Below, piece by piece: positions 38,601 to 51,000 of a DNA stretch of 64,000 nt. The DNA comes from Circinella minor (Eukaryota > Mucoromycota > Mucoromycetes > Mucorales > Lichtheimiaceae). Both the position numbers and the translations under genes were made by a program. A model generated the notes under the pieces. The model searched no databases, was not told the origin of the DNA, and was given only the letters and a program-made list of their open reading frames with translations. Position 1 is the first letter of the stretch; each line of letters opens with the position of its first letter. The stretch is taken from positions 62,001-126,000 of the forward strand of contig JAEPRB010000008.1 of assembly GCA_016758965.1 (NCBI GenBank), given 5' to 3'.

Positions 38601-39984
38601 GTTCGGTAGAAAATTTTATTAATAATAATCACGAGTTATTAAGGAAGAGTTTCTTTAGTAGAACGCTGATGATAGTGCTCAAATAACTCAAGTGGAAGAT
38701 GCTAAATAGGATCAGAAAACACACCTGAATGAGATAGTTTTTAATTAATTTATTACTATGGGCTATATATTTTGTATTAATTTGTGCGTGTGTTAATAGT
38801 TCCAATCGACATTTTGAAAAAAAAAATAAACAGGAAAGAGATGTTTTTTAGTTATGAATAGCACAAGAGCTGATCGCACTAATTTGGTTCAATGGACTGC
38901 TAGTGACCATGAATTTCAAGTGTTGTATCAAACTTGTCAAAATGACCCCATTTGCTTTCCTTACCACTTTTGAACTAGCCTATTTATATAATAAAAATGT
39001 GAATCCTTATAACATTACTGGATATATATATATACTATTACATTGTCATATATGAAAAAATGAGATATATAATATACATATCGTTCGAAACTCTTTATTT
39101 AACTGTATATATATCAGATGAATGAAATATGTTTGTTGACAGAAAATTTCTTACAAGAATGAGAATTTTATCGGTAACACAAAAGTCATTTTGTTGGATT
39201 TTAGGTGCAAAATCATAAAAAGTTTTTTAATTTTTATTCTTTACGTACAGTAAACTAGAGTGAGTTACCTAAACCTTGACGAAATTAGAATTTTTTTTTT
39301 TAAGAACAAAGTTTACGATAAAAGATAAACCTGCCATAAAAAGTAAACTGAAGTTTTTTTCATGATTTAACACCAAAACGGGCGGCTCTTTTGGCGGTTT
39401 TTGATCGACGACAATATTCATAGCTACTCCTTTCCTATTCCTTTACGTTGCTGCTTGACCGACTGTGATCCTTGGTCCATGTAAGAGCTAAGAAGAATAC
39501 TTTGATTCTGGTACAGCTGTTTTTTTTTTCTTTGATATTTTACACATTTACAAGGTAATGATTTTTTTTTTAATTTGGAGCTACAAAGAATTGTCGTTTT
39601 GATAAAGTCAGCTGAATGCATAAAAAAAAAGATGTGTTTTGTTACGCAGCAGTATCCTAATCCATACCTTTGGTTGACATGATTTCTCTGTAAACGGATT
39701 CAATTCCAGCATAGTTGCTACTATGGTGTGTATCAGGGATAGTGAAACAAATATTATGTGTGTCTCTCATATCTTTATCTTATTATTATACGTAAACTTT
39801 CTGTTTTGCTATTAGGGATGGTAATCAATTATGATATAAGTATATGCAAGAATGACTTTGACAGCGCGTATATAATAAAATATATATATAAACCGCAATA
39901 TATTTTAATGCGCGCATATCCTTGAATCTGGATCGAAGTAAACAAGAACATAAATGTGGCTGCTGTTCTAGTTTCATCAAGATT

Positions 39985-40135
39985 TGTAAAATGAAAATTA
40001 TAGAATTGAGCTTACTGTATATGATATTACTGCTGCAAGAAAAACACCAAAGGTTTTTTCTTTGGCTTCAATTACGCAATCAATTTGAAGAATGTTGGCC
40101 ACTAAGTATAGTTGGTACTTTGTATTTCTTTTTAC
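39985..40135 (+). repeat. Decayed direct repeat, unit A (pair with 47405-47530)
   Basis: The core GAGCTTACTGTATATGATAT is matched at about 47432 with one change. The surroundings align with gaps: an ATGAAA-ATTATA start, later a TTGGCCACT block, then GGTACTTTGTA versus GGTGCTTTGTA. Both read as similar short peptides (SLLYMILL) without a full frame, so this looks like two remnants of one dispersed element. The element is not identified. Confidence 0.55.
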
Positions 40136-40499
40136 GCAATGACTATATATAACAGAATGTACCGTTTATATAGTCTTTTTTCTTTCTAAAGTGTCTAAAA
40201 TACAAAATTTTGAGCAATAGTAACGACATCGTATCATACATCGTGTGTACGGAACATACTATAAATCTAATTGGATTCCATCATGGAGTCAGATAGGCTG
40301 ACAATTAGCGAATATGGGTTGGATGTATAACAAAATAAAAATATTAAAGTGGTACAAAAAAACCATGCTTGGCCGATCTACGCTAAAAAAATGTATCTGC
40401 GTTTGACTGGACTAAAGTGACTTTCATAAGGCTCGTGATGCCTGTGTACGCATTACTGTCAAAAGTTAAATATCACTTTAACCCAAAATGTAAAAAAAT

Positions 40500-41316
40500 T
40501 CTTTTTAAAGAATTAAAAAGATGATGATGTTGATACAGCGAATGCAAACGCAATATTACACCCTCATTTGTCATCTTGACTAATATACAAGTATATTATG
40601 ATTCATATTCACATAAAACCCTATTTTTGTGAAATAAGCCAACACCAAATCAAATGTAAACATTTTACATTATTTTTATTCTTATCCCCCGATTGCACAT
40701 ATAAACATGCACAATTTAATTGATTATGTAGTATAATTTATACAAAGTTGGGAGAAAGAGGTCAGTATTTTTTGTGTATTATTTATAGTTAATAATATAC
40801 ATACGACGAAATATCATTTTTGTTTTACGTTGTTGTTGTATTTACTGCGCAACATTATAAAACATTACGCATCGAACACCTGCTGTTAACATTATTGTGT
40901 AACCAAGGTAGCAGAAATCGGGTAAATAAGTCCGGCCGCCAAAATAAAATAGATTTATCTAAGATGATATATTGTGCTTTTCAATAGCTTTGATTAATGT
41001 GATTAGACGAAATCCATTTGTTTCCAAATCATTAAATTTAAATTATCAATGATTATGCAGGTGATTTTTTCTGTTTATGGCTAAAAATCAACCGTAATAA
41101 GTTGCTATTTTCAAGGCGATTTCAAAAAAGTTTAGAACATCGTTATTATTAGAAGATTGCTGCGGATTGTAGGGACTTTTTTGTGGTACAAAAAAATTAT
41201 ACTTTTTAAGTCCTTTTGTTCTTCCCTAGAAACCGAATTTTTTTTTTCTTCTTTTTCTTCATAAGTTAGCACCACCTGATTTTTCTTCTTTTTCACAAAA
41301 AACATATAGCTCATAT
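40500..41316 (+). promoter_or_regulatory. Upstream region of ABCC copy 1 (duplicated with the gene)
   Basis: Blocks of this region match the upstream region of copy 2 (54370-54849). Examples are TTATTTTTATTCTTATCCCC, the CAACAT-ATAAA-CAT-ACGC-TCG-ACACCTG block, GCTGCGGATTG, the block GTGGTACAAAAAAATTAT, and CACAAAAAACATATA just before the ATG. Copy 1 has roughly 200 extra bases at about 40920-41110. The shared blocks probably mark promoter elements, but no binding site can be assigned. Confidence 0.5.
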
Positions 41317-44300
41317 ATGGAGGAAGATAGTATACCAAGGAGTTTCTGGCTAACGATATCGTTTGCTGGTGTGGCTTGTGGTAGCGCTATCGTATTATCT
41401 TTACAACGTGCATATGATCATAAAACAAAGCGCCAAGAAGAAGCTGGACCAGAACCCTCACCACTTCACTTCGACGATAAACGAGATCTTACTGTTCCTT
41501 TTGCAGACAACGACCGTACTGGACGAATAACTATTGAAAACGCTGTTCTTTTATTGATTTCGACTTACCATTTATATTCAACTGTACATTCACTTTCCGA
41601 TGATCGAACCATTTCTCAAATATATAATGTTGTTGGCATTGCACTTTCGTTAGCAACCTGGTTGTATGCCCTGGCTCTTGCAATGACATCACAACGTCAT
41701 AAATTGCCGGATGACTGGGGTTTTGTCCTCAATTGTCATTTATGCGCAATCTATTTCATAGCTTGGTGCGCCTCTATTTATAATTTTTATGCATTGACAC
41801 AACGAACCGATGATTGGGTAACATGGTCCGAAGGTGTACCACAACTTGTCGGGTTACTCCTGTCAACAGATTTATTATATGTTACATCAACTGCCAGACG
41901 TGGTCCACCCTTTTTGGATGAAAATGGTCGCGTCGTAGCTCGAGTAAACGTATCATCAGTATTCAGTTTTTTATTTTTTACATGGGTTCAACCTCTTGTC
42001 GACGTGGCATACAAGAAAAAGCAACTGGAAGACGATGACCTCGACGCTTTGCCTCCCATTTATCGTGGCTATAACCTCTTTTATTTGTTTGGTTCAACAC
42101 GTGGACGTGGTTTATTGTATCGTATCGTCAAGGCGAACCAAACTGCCATAATTATTCAAGTAATTACAGCGTTTGTCGCGTCATTTATGTATTATCTTCC
42201 CGCATACTTTACGGGACAGATTTTGTTGCTTATTCAAGAAATGGGTGCTGGAAAACATAAAGAAACTGGCTATCGTGATGGTTTCTTACTGGTTTTGGGA
42301 CTTGGTGCCTGTATAATTGTTTTAGGTGTTGTTATTGCTCAGCTTTGGTATTGGGGTAACGTTGTTCATTCACTTTTTTTTAATTACCAATATAGCTCTT
42401 ATTCGTATGCGAAACAATTGTTAATATTATACTTTTTTTCAGCTGCTTCATCTGTTCAAGTACGCATCAAGGCAATGTTAAATATCGAAATCTATCGCAA
42501 GACTTTGAGACGTAGAGATCAAGCTGTAGCTTCTGGTGCAGCCAAAGGTGACGAAGATAATGACAAATCAAAGAAAGACGATGGAGAAAAGAAAGGAGAT
42601 GATGATGAAGAAGAAGATGTATCATCGACAGGTCAAATTGTCAACCTGATGAGTACCGATTCTAACCGTATTTCTGAATTCAGTACTTGGTGGTTTACCG
42701 TTTTTGCTGCTCCAACAGAATTAGCAATTGGTATTTACTTTGTGTATCGACTTCTTGGTCTTTCATCTTTTATGGGTTTGTCAGTCATGATTATTTGCTT
42801 ACCTATCAACCATTTTAATGCCAAACTTTTCGCCAAAACGCAAGATAAGCTTATGGATGCTCGTGATAAACGAGTTTCGCTCATGAATGAAGTTTTGCAA
42901 GGTATTCGCCAAATCAAGTTCTTTGCTTCTGAAAAAGATTGGCAAAAGAGAATTTTGCAATCGCGAAATACAGAGCTGGGTTTTTTGCGTACCAATTATT
43001 ACTGTGAAGCACTCTTCATGCTTATCTGGCAAGGGTAAAATATATTTTTTTATTACTATTCAAGAAAAAATACAGGGCCATCATTAGTAATTTATATATC
43101 GAAAATATAATGTAGATCGCCTATTTTGGTTATTATTGTATCGTTCTGGTCCTACACTATGCTTGAAGGCAAAGAATTAACCGCTGCAGTTGCCTTCACG
43201 GTAAGTGAAAAGCAATTATTATAGGTATTATACTAAAAAACTAATAACACCTTTCAAAAACCTCAATATCTCTAGAGTATCGTGGTATTTAACGAACTTC
43301 GCTTTGCATTGAATGCTCTTCCTGAAACTTTTATTGAATTTTTACAAGCTTTGATCAGGTCAGTTTCTCTTTTTTTTTGGATCGGAATAAAATTATTAGA
43401 CTGTCAAAAGATTCTTGGGTGATTTTAACCAGTATTCTAATAATTAAACATTGTAATCATGTCTGCGACGATTAAACAGTGTAAGACGTATTCAAAATTA
43501 TTTAGCACAAGATGAAATTGATCCTGCTCCTCCGGTAGATATTAACAAGGAAGTGCGCATTGCTTTTGATAATGCCACACTATCTTGGTCATCCAAACCC
43601 TCGTCTTCTTCGACGAATAGTCCTGCTTCTTCCATTAGTAATAACACCGGCCTAGAATCTGATGTATTTATGCTTAAGGATATCAATGCCCATTTCCCTA
43701 ATGACAAGCTAAGTTTGATTTGCGGTGCTACAGGTGCAGGAAAATCTTTGCTTTTGTTGAGTTTACTTGGTGAAACAGTTGTGCTTGAAGGAAGTCTTGA
43801 ATGTCCTCGGGCTCCTGTTACTGAGGATGTATCTTTTGATTTCTCGATTCCAAAGTCTATTCCTGAAGAAGATTGGATTCTGGATCATAGCTTGGCTTAT
43901 GTTTCTCAAACAGGTGAGATAATAATTGCAATAAATATTATGTTTATATTTGGCGATACCTTGAAGGCTAACTATCATTTTCTTTCTTATTATTATTATA
44001 GCTTGGCTTCAAAATGCATCTATTCGTGATAATATTTTATTTGGTTTACCATATATTAAAAAACGGTATAAAGAAACGCTTAGGTCTTGTGCTCTTGATA
44101 AGGACTTGGCTATTCTGGAAGATGGTGATATGACTGAAATAGGTGAAAAAGGTATTACGCTTTCTGGTGGTCAAAAGGCCCGTGTCGCTTTAGCTAGGGC
44201 TGTATATTCACGAGCAAAAAATGTATTAATGGATGATGTTCTCAGCGCTGTCGATGGTAAAAATTCTTTTCAATTTGGTATAATTATAAGTATGGCAAAC

Positions 44301-47183
44301 GTTATATTTATACATGATTTTTTTTTAGCCCATACTGCCAAGCATCTTTATGAAAACTGTCTTTTAGGTCCACTTATGAAAGGCCGTACTCGTATCCTTG
44401 TTACTCACCATATTAAACTTTGTTTGAATGGCACTACCTACATTGTTCATATTAGTGATGGTCGTACAGATATCGTTGGTAGCCCTTCAGAGCTTCGACA
44501 ATCTGGCCATTTGGCAACTATTATGGATGAAGACGAACAATCACAAGAGGAGGCTATTGAAGACGAAATTCCACCAGAATCTTTAACTTCTACTTCTAGT
44601 GAAAGTGAAGAAACTGAAGCCACTATTATTTCATCTACAAATGCAGCTGATACTGATAAAAAAAAACCTCGTGTGTTGGTTGAAGAAGAGAGTAAGCTTT
44701 TTTTAAAGGGATCAATATTATGGATAATACTAAGATTTGTATTTAAAGGTATAACTATATAATTAACACGAGAAAAACCTGGTTCTAAATAATAGCTCGA
44801 TTTACTGGTAAAGTCAAAACAAAATTGTACAAGATGTATATTAGAATGGCTGGTGGTTGGCTCTTTTGGGTCTTTCTCTTTAGTGTTGTTATTGGTTCTC
44901 GGTCATTGGATATTGTCGAGCTATGGTGGGTCAAGATATGGACTCAAGCAGCTAATCCTAGTAGTGTAAATACCATCACCACACAAACACATCAATCGTT
45001 CAGCTCAATGTCATTCTACATACCCTCATCGACAGGCGACAATATTCATGCCTTCGACAACGAATCCAACACAAGAAGTGTTAAATTCTATCTGTCCGTT
45101 TATGTATTGATTACATCTTTGAATATTATTGTCGGCACCCTGCGTTTTGTTTTTATTTATCTTGGTGGCCTTCGAGCTAGTCGTAATTTATACGAACGTT
45201 TGTTACATCGTGTATTCCGTGCCCCTCTTAGATTCTTTGATACCACCCCTGTGGGTCGTATTCTCAATCGATTCTCCAAGGATTTTGAAACGATTGATTC
45301 CAGCATTCCTAACGATATCATGAACTTTTTTACCACTATACTTATAGTAGTCTCTATTGTTATTGTAGTGTGTACGGTCGTACCCATCTTTGTAATCCCT
45401 ATGCTACTGATTGTCGTCACATGTATTGCTGTAGCCAACATGTTTGTTTCTACATCTCGAGAACTTAAGCGTATGGATTCAGTATCCCGTTCACCACTTT
45501 TCAGTCACTTTTCCGAAACGATTGTTGGCGTGTCCACGATTCGTGCCTTTGGTGCCAGTCGACAATTTATGCAAGAAATGTTAAAGCGTGTAGATACGAA
45601 CGCTCGTCCTTATTACTTTGTTTGGGTATTAAATCGTTGGATTAGCGCTCGAGTCACCGCCATTAGTGCTGTTGTCAATGTTGTTGTCGGTATGGGGATT
45701 TTGCTCAGTTTGGATCGCTTGGACGCTTCTGGCGCAGGTTTTTGCTTGAGTTTTATTCTAACTTTCTCGGACTATGTAAGTTGAGTAACAATAATTGATC
45801 AAGAATAGAGGGAAAAAAGAGGACTTCATTTTAGTCTAACAAACCAAAAATCTGTATAGATGTTTTGGGGTATCAGACGTTACACCTCATTAGAAATGAA
45901 TTTTAATGCTGTTGAACGCGTTGTTGAATTCATGGAAATGGATCAAGAAGCTCCTGCGATTACCGATGTTAGACCTCCTTCTTTGGTAAGTGTTTTTTTA
46001 AATATACAAGCTTAATTATATGTAGTTAATATGAGTTGCTAATACTATTATTCTACTTATTGTGTAACCTGTCTATTTTCGATTTAACAGTGGCCATCTG
46101 AAGGTCGTATTGATGTCACTGATCTTGAAGTTAGGTATGCAGCTGATCTTGATCCTGTATTGAAGGGACTGACTTTCTCTGTTAAGCCCAGGGAAAAGAT
46201 TGGTGTTGTTGGAAGAACTGGTTCAGGTATGCAAAATCACATACTTTTTTTTTCGTTAGACGTGAGACAGAATCATATTTTTGGTAATGTATTTTTTTTA
46301 AAAAAAACAAAAATAGGTAAATCAACCCTTGCTTTATCCTTCTTCAGATTTGTGGAGGCAACACGTGGAAATATTGTCATTGATGATATAGATATCAAGT
46401 GTATTGGTACTGAAGATTTGCGTAGTAATCTTACTATCATTCCTCAAGGTAAGAAACAAGAATAAATAATAGCTACTCTGAATTTGTTTTATAAACTAAA
46501 TAGCTTTATCAACTGAATCATGTATTTGTATTTTACAGATCCAACACTCTTTTCAGGAACTTTACGTTCTAATATGGATCCATTTGAGCAATTCAGTGAT
46601 GATGATATTTTTACTGCTTTAAAACGAGTCCATTTATTACCATCGGATGAAGATAATTTCGAAAATGACGAATTGGAAGCGGTCAATATTAACGTTTTTC
46701 ATGATTTGGAAACATCTGTGAGTGAAGGAGGCAAAAACTTTTCGCAAGGTCAACGACAGTTGTTATGTTTAGGACGAGCATTACTTCGTCGCTCCAAGTT
46801 AGTTCTGATGGATGAAGCTACTGCTAGTGTGGATTTCCAAACTGATAAAGCTATTCAAAAGACTATTGCAACTGAGTTTGCTGGATGTACTATTCTATGT
46901 ATTGCTCATCGATTACACACTGTTATTGAATATGATCGTATTATCGTATTGGATCAAGGTCAAATTGTTGAATTTGATAGGTAATAATTTTATTGTTTTC
47001 TGTTTTTTTTGAAGACGTATAAGTTACTTATAAATATTTTTTTATAATGATTTTTATTTTAGTCCGTTAGAGTTGATCCGAAACACGGAAACTGTATTCT
47101 ATAAAATGTGTAAAAATTCTGGTGAATTTGATAGTTTACTTGCACTTGCCAAAGCTAAACATGAACTTGTAGATGTTTTATAA
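41317..47183 (+). CDS. ABCC (MRP/Ybt1-like) transporter, tandem copy 1, apparent frameshift
   Basis: Thirteen exons: 41317-42355, 42443-43034, 43116-43200, 43276-43358, 43480-43913, 44002-44256, 44329-44691, 44796-45775, 45859-45985, 46091-46226, 46317-46448, 46539-46980 and 47063-47183. The order is TMD0, TMD1, NBD1, TMD2, NBD2. NBD1 has Walker A GATGAGKS (682-689), LSGGQ (798-802) and a degenerate Walker B ending MDD, normal for ABCC. Exon 9 has a run of five T (45900-45904) where the matching stretch of copy 2 is one base shorter, making the exon 127 rather than 126 nt. As written the frame stops at 45904, after about residue 1292, losing NBD2 although its exons are intact. This is either a pseudogenising mutation or a homopolymer error. 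ABCC pumps export conjugates or bile-acid-like anions, often into the vacuole; the substrate is unknown. Intron 1 is 87 nt and stop-free in frame. Confidence 0.9.
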
Positions 47184-47582
47184 AAAAAATTGCTGTAGTA
47201 TCTTTTAATAATAATAGATAGAGAATTGTTTTTAATACGTAATATACTTATAAACATTGTACCGTAGATATGTGATCACATGTAATCTCAATTGAAAGAA
47301 GAGAATGATTTGTGTATACGCTCTCTTAGTTCTAATCACCACTTGATTTCTACCAAACATATTTTGAAGAAGCGAAAAACTGAAAGTTTAGTAGAAACTA
47401 TGTTGCAATTAATGAAAGTTATACAAGTGAGCTTATTGTATATGATATTACTCGCAAAAAAAAAACAATGGGGGGGGGAGTTTAATATGAATAACATTGG
47501 CCACTTGGTAGATGGTGCTTTGTACTGTAACGTACCGAATCTTAAAAACATAACTTGTATCAATATTATTGTCGTTACTGTC
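47184..47582. repeat. 3' flank of ABCC copy 1 with decayed direct repeat, unit B
   Basis: Homology to copy 2 stops at the stop codon. At about 47405-47530 lies the partner of the repeat at 39985-40135 (core GAGCTTATTGTATATGATAT). The frame upstream of it (47292-47405) encodes a charged peptide ending in a similar SLLYMILL segment, consistent with a remnant of a repeated ORF. A nine-G run at 47471-47479 is unusual for this AT-rich DNA. Confidence 0.5.
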
Positions 47583-47613
<31 letters not shown>

Positions 47614-47614
47614 A

Positions 47615-47667
<53 letters not shown>
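47583..47667. repeat. Compound (TCA)n-(ATT)n microsatellite
   Basis: About 10 TCA units (47583-47613) followed directly by about 18 ATT units (to about 47667). Confidence 0.95.
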
Positions 47668-47713
47668 AGTGTCACAAACAGCCTCATTACGTGATCTTAT
47701 TGGCTTATCTAAT

Positions 47714-47820
47714 GCCACTTTTCTGGCAAAGCAAAGACACATTTCTGGTAAAGCAATGCCACATTTCTGGTAAAGCAATGCCACATTTCTGGTAAAACAC
47801 TGCCATATTTCGGGCAATAC
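47714..47820. repeat. 22-bp minisatellite
   Basis: Nearly five units of 22 bp starting at 47714, 47736, 47758, 47780 and 47802. The consensus is close to GCCACATTTCTGGTAAAGCA followed by AT. The middle units are almost identical and the outer ones degenerate. No coding or terminal-repeat role is apparent. Confidence 0.9.
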
Positions 47821-47899
47821 TAAATAGTATAAATACCTCTAAATTATTTCAAATAAAATCTTTTCTTTAGTTCTATCTTTACCTTTTAAATCTTTTAGT

Positions 47900-48165
47900 C
47901 TTTTAACAATTAAACAATTGACCTGACAATAGTTTTCTTTGAGCATAAAGCCTCTTAAACTCATTATAAGATTTCTCTTTTGTGGATTCAGACGTAATAT
48001 TCCTGAATATAAGAACTCCCACAACCCATATTTCTATTATATTTCATACAATCTATCACTTAAATACAATCACATAGTATATTATTTCTTCTTTATTTTA
48101 TACATTTATACGAAGTACTTCAATCACACATTGAACGCTTCAGTACTTCTTTTAAACGACTACAT
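47900..48165 (-). repeat. Inverted copy of the ABCC copy 2 3' flank
   Basis: The reverse complement of 48165-47900 aligns with 60777-61003, just after the stop codon of copy 2. Shared blocks in order: GAAGCGTT-AATGTGT, CTTCGTA, AAAATAAA, then TGTGGGAGTT-TTATATT, then CGTCTGAA, then TTTATG-TCAAA and AACTATT. I estimate 75% identity over about 230 bp by eye. It lies 0.7-1 kb beyond the stop of copy 1, in opposite orientation. Confidence 0.75.
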
Positions 48166-49057
48166 ACAATAGGCACGCGTTAATTTCATGTACTTCATTC
48201 CTGGCTATTTTGTGAAATTAACAGTGAAAGGAAATTATCGGGGCATTATGTTGGAGGCAAAAACTAGTAAAAATTTAACAGAAAATAATAATCAATAGAC
48301 AGATGTATATTTTAGTGGCCATGTAATATGCAAAATATTATATAGTTAATATTTTTTGACATTTTTTGATATATACGTAATCACGAAAGAAGAAGTATAT
48401 AAGTACCATAAATACAACCAATGTTGGTACCGAAGTAGACCTATCATAGCTCCCTTGATTTTTAAAATAGATTGAGACAGTTGCTGTCTTCTAAACAAGC
48501 TACTTTGTATAACTTCTTTATCACAGAAAACTAATAAAACCCTTTCTCAAGTCATTTTTTGAAAGGCCGGTTAATTTCAAGGCCTCAAAATCATTGTGAA
48601 GGGGATGTGAAAGTTGACACTATGTTTTGTAACTATTCCTAGCAAAAGCAAGTAAATGGATGGGAGTTTAAATTAAATATGGATGAAATTAACGGGGGCC
48701 TACTGTATTCAGCTACAGCAGATGTTTAAATATCTTTATAGTGAGCATCAGTAATACTATTGTATATTACAACGTAAAGTCTATTTTAAAAGGGTAGTGC
48801 TACCTGTGCGATTTTTTTTATCACGGGTTTTTAATTGTAGTGGTACAGCGCCAACAGCCATAGCCAATCCTCTTGTGATATTAACAGAAGTACGACTTCT
48901 CTTACTAAACATACTTAATTAAAATTCTATACAATTTTTTTTCTATAATAACTCCTTATGAATGATATTCGCTTTAATTAATATTGCACGCTTGAAACCA
49001 TTATAATAAAATGAATTATATAAAATATATCAATTTTTATTGCTCATTAATATCAAT

Positions 49058-49555
49058 TTGCTCGAATATTAACACAAAAAAAGAGGTTATACTTTTGGAT
49101 TATACGTATGCGATTTTTTTTTTACTTCTGAATGGCATTGTAACAATTTATTTGATACGTAATTTAAAAACTAGTCTATTAAAATATATAATATAAAGAT
49201 GTATTGATTTATCACTGATTATTGATATCAACTTGCACGGATATTATTCACAAAAAATTGATAATACTCTTGGATTATTTGATTAAAATGGCTTTATTGG
49301 TAGTGTGGTGCGATTTTTTATTTTTTAAAAAAAATTACAAGTCTTATCCGTGCGACTTTTTTTTGTCTGAGCGTAAAATATGAAAAGAAGCTGTACGGTT
49401 TTTTTTTTCACTTCTGGTTGGCATTACTAACAGTTTATTTGATAGTGTAAAAACTAGTCTACTGAAATATACGTATAATATAAAAATGTATTGGTTATCT
49501 GTATTAACGTGTTCGAATATTATTCACAAAAAAAGAGGTAGAAGTCTTGAATTAT
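49058..49555 (+). repeat. Interleaved direct repeats (A-B-A'-B'-A'')
   Basis: Motif A (~48 bp, with GAATATTA-CACAAAAAA-GAGGT and TTGGATTAT) occurs at about 49058-49104, 49230-49279 and 49505-49555. Motif B (~85 bp, ACTTCTG--TGGCATT, then AACTAGTCTA and AATATA-ATATAA-ATGTATTG) occurs at about 49123-49206 and 49411-49495. The order and the spacing of about 280 bp indicate duplication of a roughly 280-bp unit. Each unit is preceded by a TGCGATTTTTTT-like run. Confidence 0.75.
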
Positions 49556-50689
49556 TCCATTTAGAACAGCTTTATTTTGGTGCAATTTTTCTCTAACTCC
49601 CTGGTTCGTTAATTATCTTATTAATAACAATAAAACTTAACAGAATCAAAGCATCAATTTATTTGATATTTTGATATTGTTTTCTTGATTTTATCAACGA
49701 TAATAACATGGTTTCAATATAGCAATTGAAATATTACCTTCATAGTATTGAACATTCTTTAAAGTACTTCAGAAAACAGTTTCATCAACATTGTAGGTAT
49801 GAGATACATAAAGTAACAACATAATTAGAAAGATATTGCTCTAAGTTGAAATACTGTTAATGAACATATGTACGTATGATCAAAACACCCTGTATTAGTT
49901 AGATTACAAGAGATATCCATTGGGGCGACTAGATAAATGATTAATTTCTGTAATAAAATAAATAAGAAACAGTATTGGGATCCGGCTACAATATATCTAT
50001 TATTATCTATTAACACTATACCTTGTTTAAAATGTTTTCGAATTTTCTGATCGACAAATGAACAGTGCTCATCCGATCTTAAAACAAGATTTCCTGGAAA
50101 ATGTTTCACTAAAAATAAAGCAAAACTTTTCGACCTTCATTTCTTTCACAATCTGTTCGTTCTGTATGTTCGAATCAACAATCAAAATTCACACTATTTG
50201 ATATTGACATAGTGTACTAGCGATATAACTATAGAAGCTCCTACCGAATTGACTGACCACCTTTATGCCCACCATATACGTACGTAATCCATGTTCAGCC
50301 AAATATAGTTCGAAGTACTGTACAAGCAGTTATGCTATCCCAGAAAACATCATTGTACGATATTATCTATTTTTGTTGATTAATGTTGTGATGTTTAATG
50401 CTCCCCAATTAAATACAATTTGCTATAAATTTCTCATATAAGATGAAGTTTGGCGATGTACGTACAATATAAATCACATTCAAAAATAGATAGTATGACT
50501 ATTAATAGATCCTGTTTTTATACAGTGCTCGCTTTGACAACCTCAACCTAAGACATAAATCTCTACTAACCGAGTATCGCGAACGTCACAATACATACTC
50601 TCCCAACAAGACAAGACTACCCTTAATATAGAATGTTACAAGTTATCAATCATCCATAAGACATGATCAACACACCTAGAAACTCTTGA

Positions 50690-51000
50690 AATCAATGAAT
50701 CAAATACTGCTTTAAGCCCTCTTACGTATTGGCGTCGTGGGGAATCTTGCAAGTGTCACAATTATTCTTGCACAACATCTATGTCATATATCCAACAACT
50801 TCTAATTTCAGAAACTGGTGCACGATTAATTCGTGAAGATATGAAAGAAGCTCTACGAAACGGAAAGCTGAATGAATTCGACATGATGCAGCTGGATGAA
50901 AAACTCTCGGAGTATCCACGATTACAAATGAAGAAAAGTCGTGTATGGGGCAAAAATATGTATTCAAAAAAATTAACAAGAATAACATCATTCAATTCTT
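50690..51000 (+). other. Possible ORF remnant
   Basis: From the ATG at 50781 the frame reads a protein-like, charged helical sequence of ~65 residues (around ETGARLIREDMKEALRNGKL) that then dissolves into low-complexity sequence. Upstream (50700-50780) another frame also looks coding-like (cysteine/tryptophan-containing). No start, intron set or family can be supported. It may be a fragment of a repeated element or of a lost gene. Confidence 0.3.

Larger units (their letters stand above)
35307..40499. other. Gene-poor AT-rich region with simple repeats
   Basis: About 5.2 kb with no supported gene. The first 250 bp, the CLC 5' flank, include a 30-bp A/G unit in tandem twice (about 35455-35520). 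Other simple sequence: (AC)n at 35598-35625, (TA)n near 36482-36501, (GAT)6 at 37072-37090 and (TA)n near 38259-38278. A minus-strand frame at 39424-39621, with a Cys- and Lys-rich composition, could be a remnant of a repeated element but is not recognised. Sequence at 39985-40135 is repeated downstream of ABC copy 1 (separate entry). Confidence 0.55.

Noticed and set aside
47575..47817. Frames made of Ile or Met runs across the satellite sequence
   Set aside because: They arise only from translating the TCA/ATT microsatellite and the 22-bp repeat, not from a gene.
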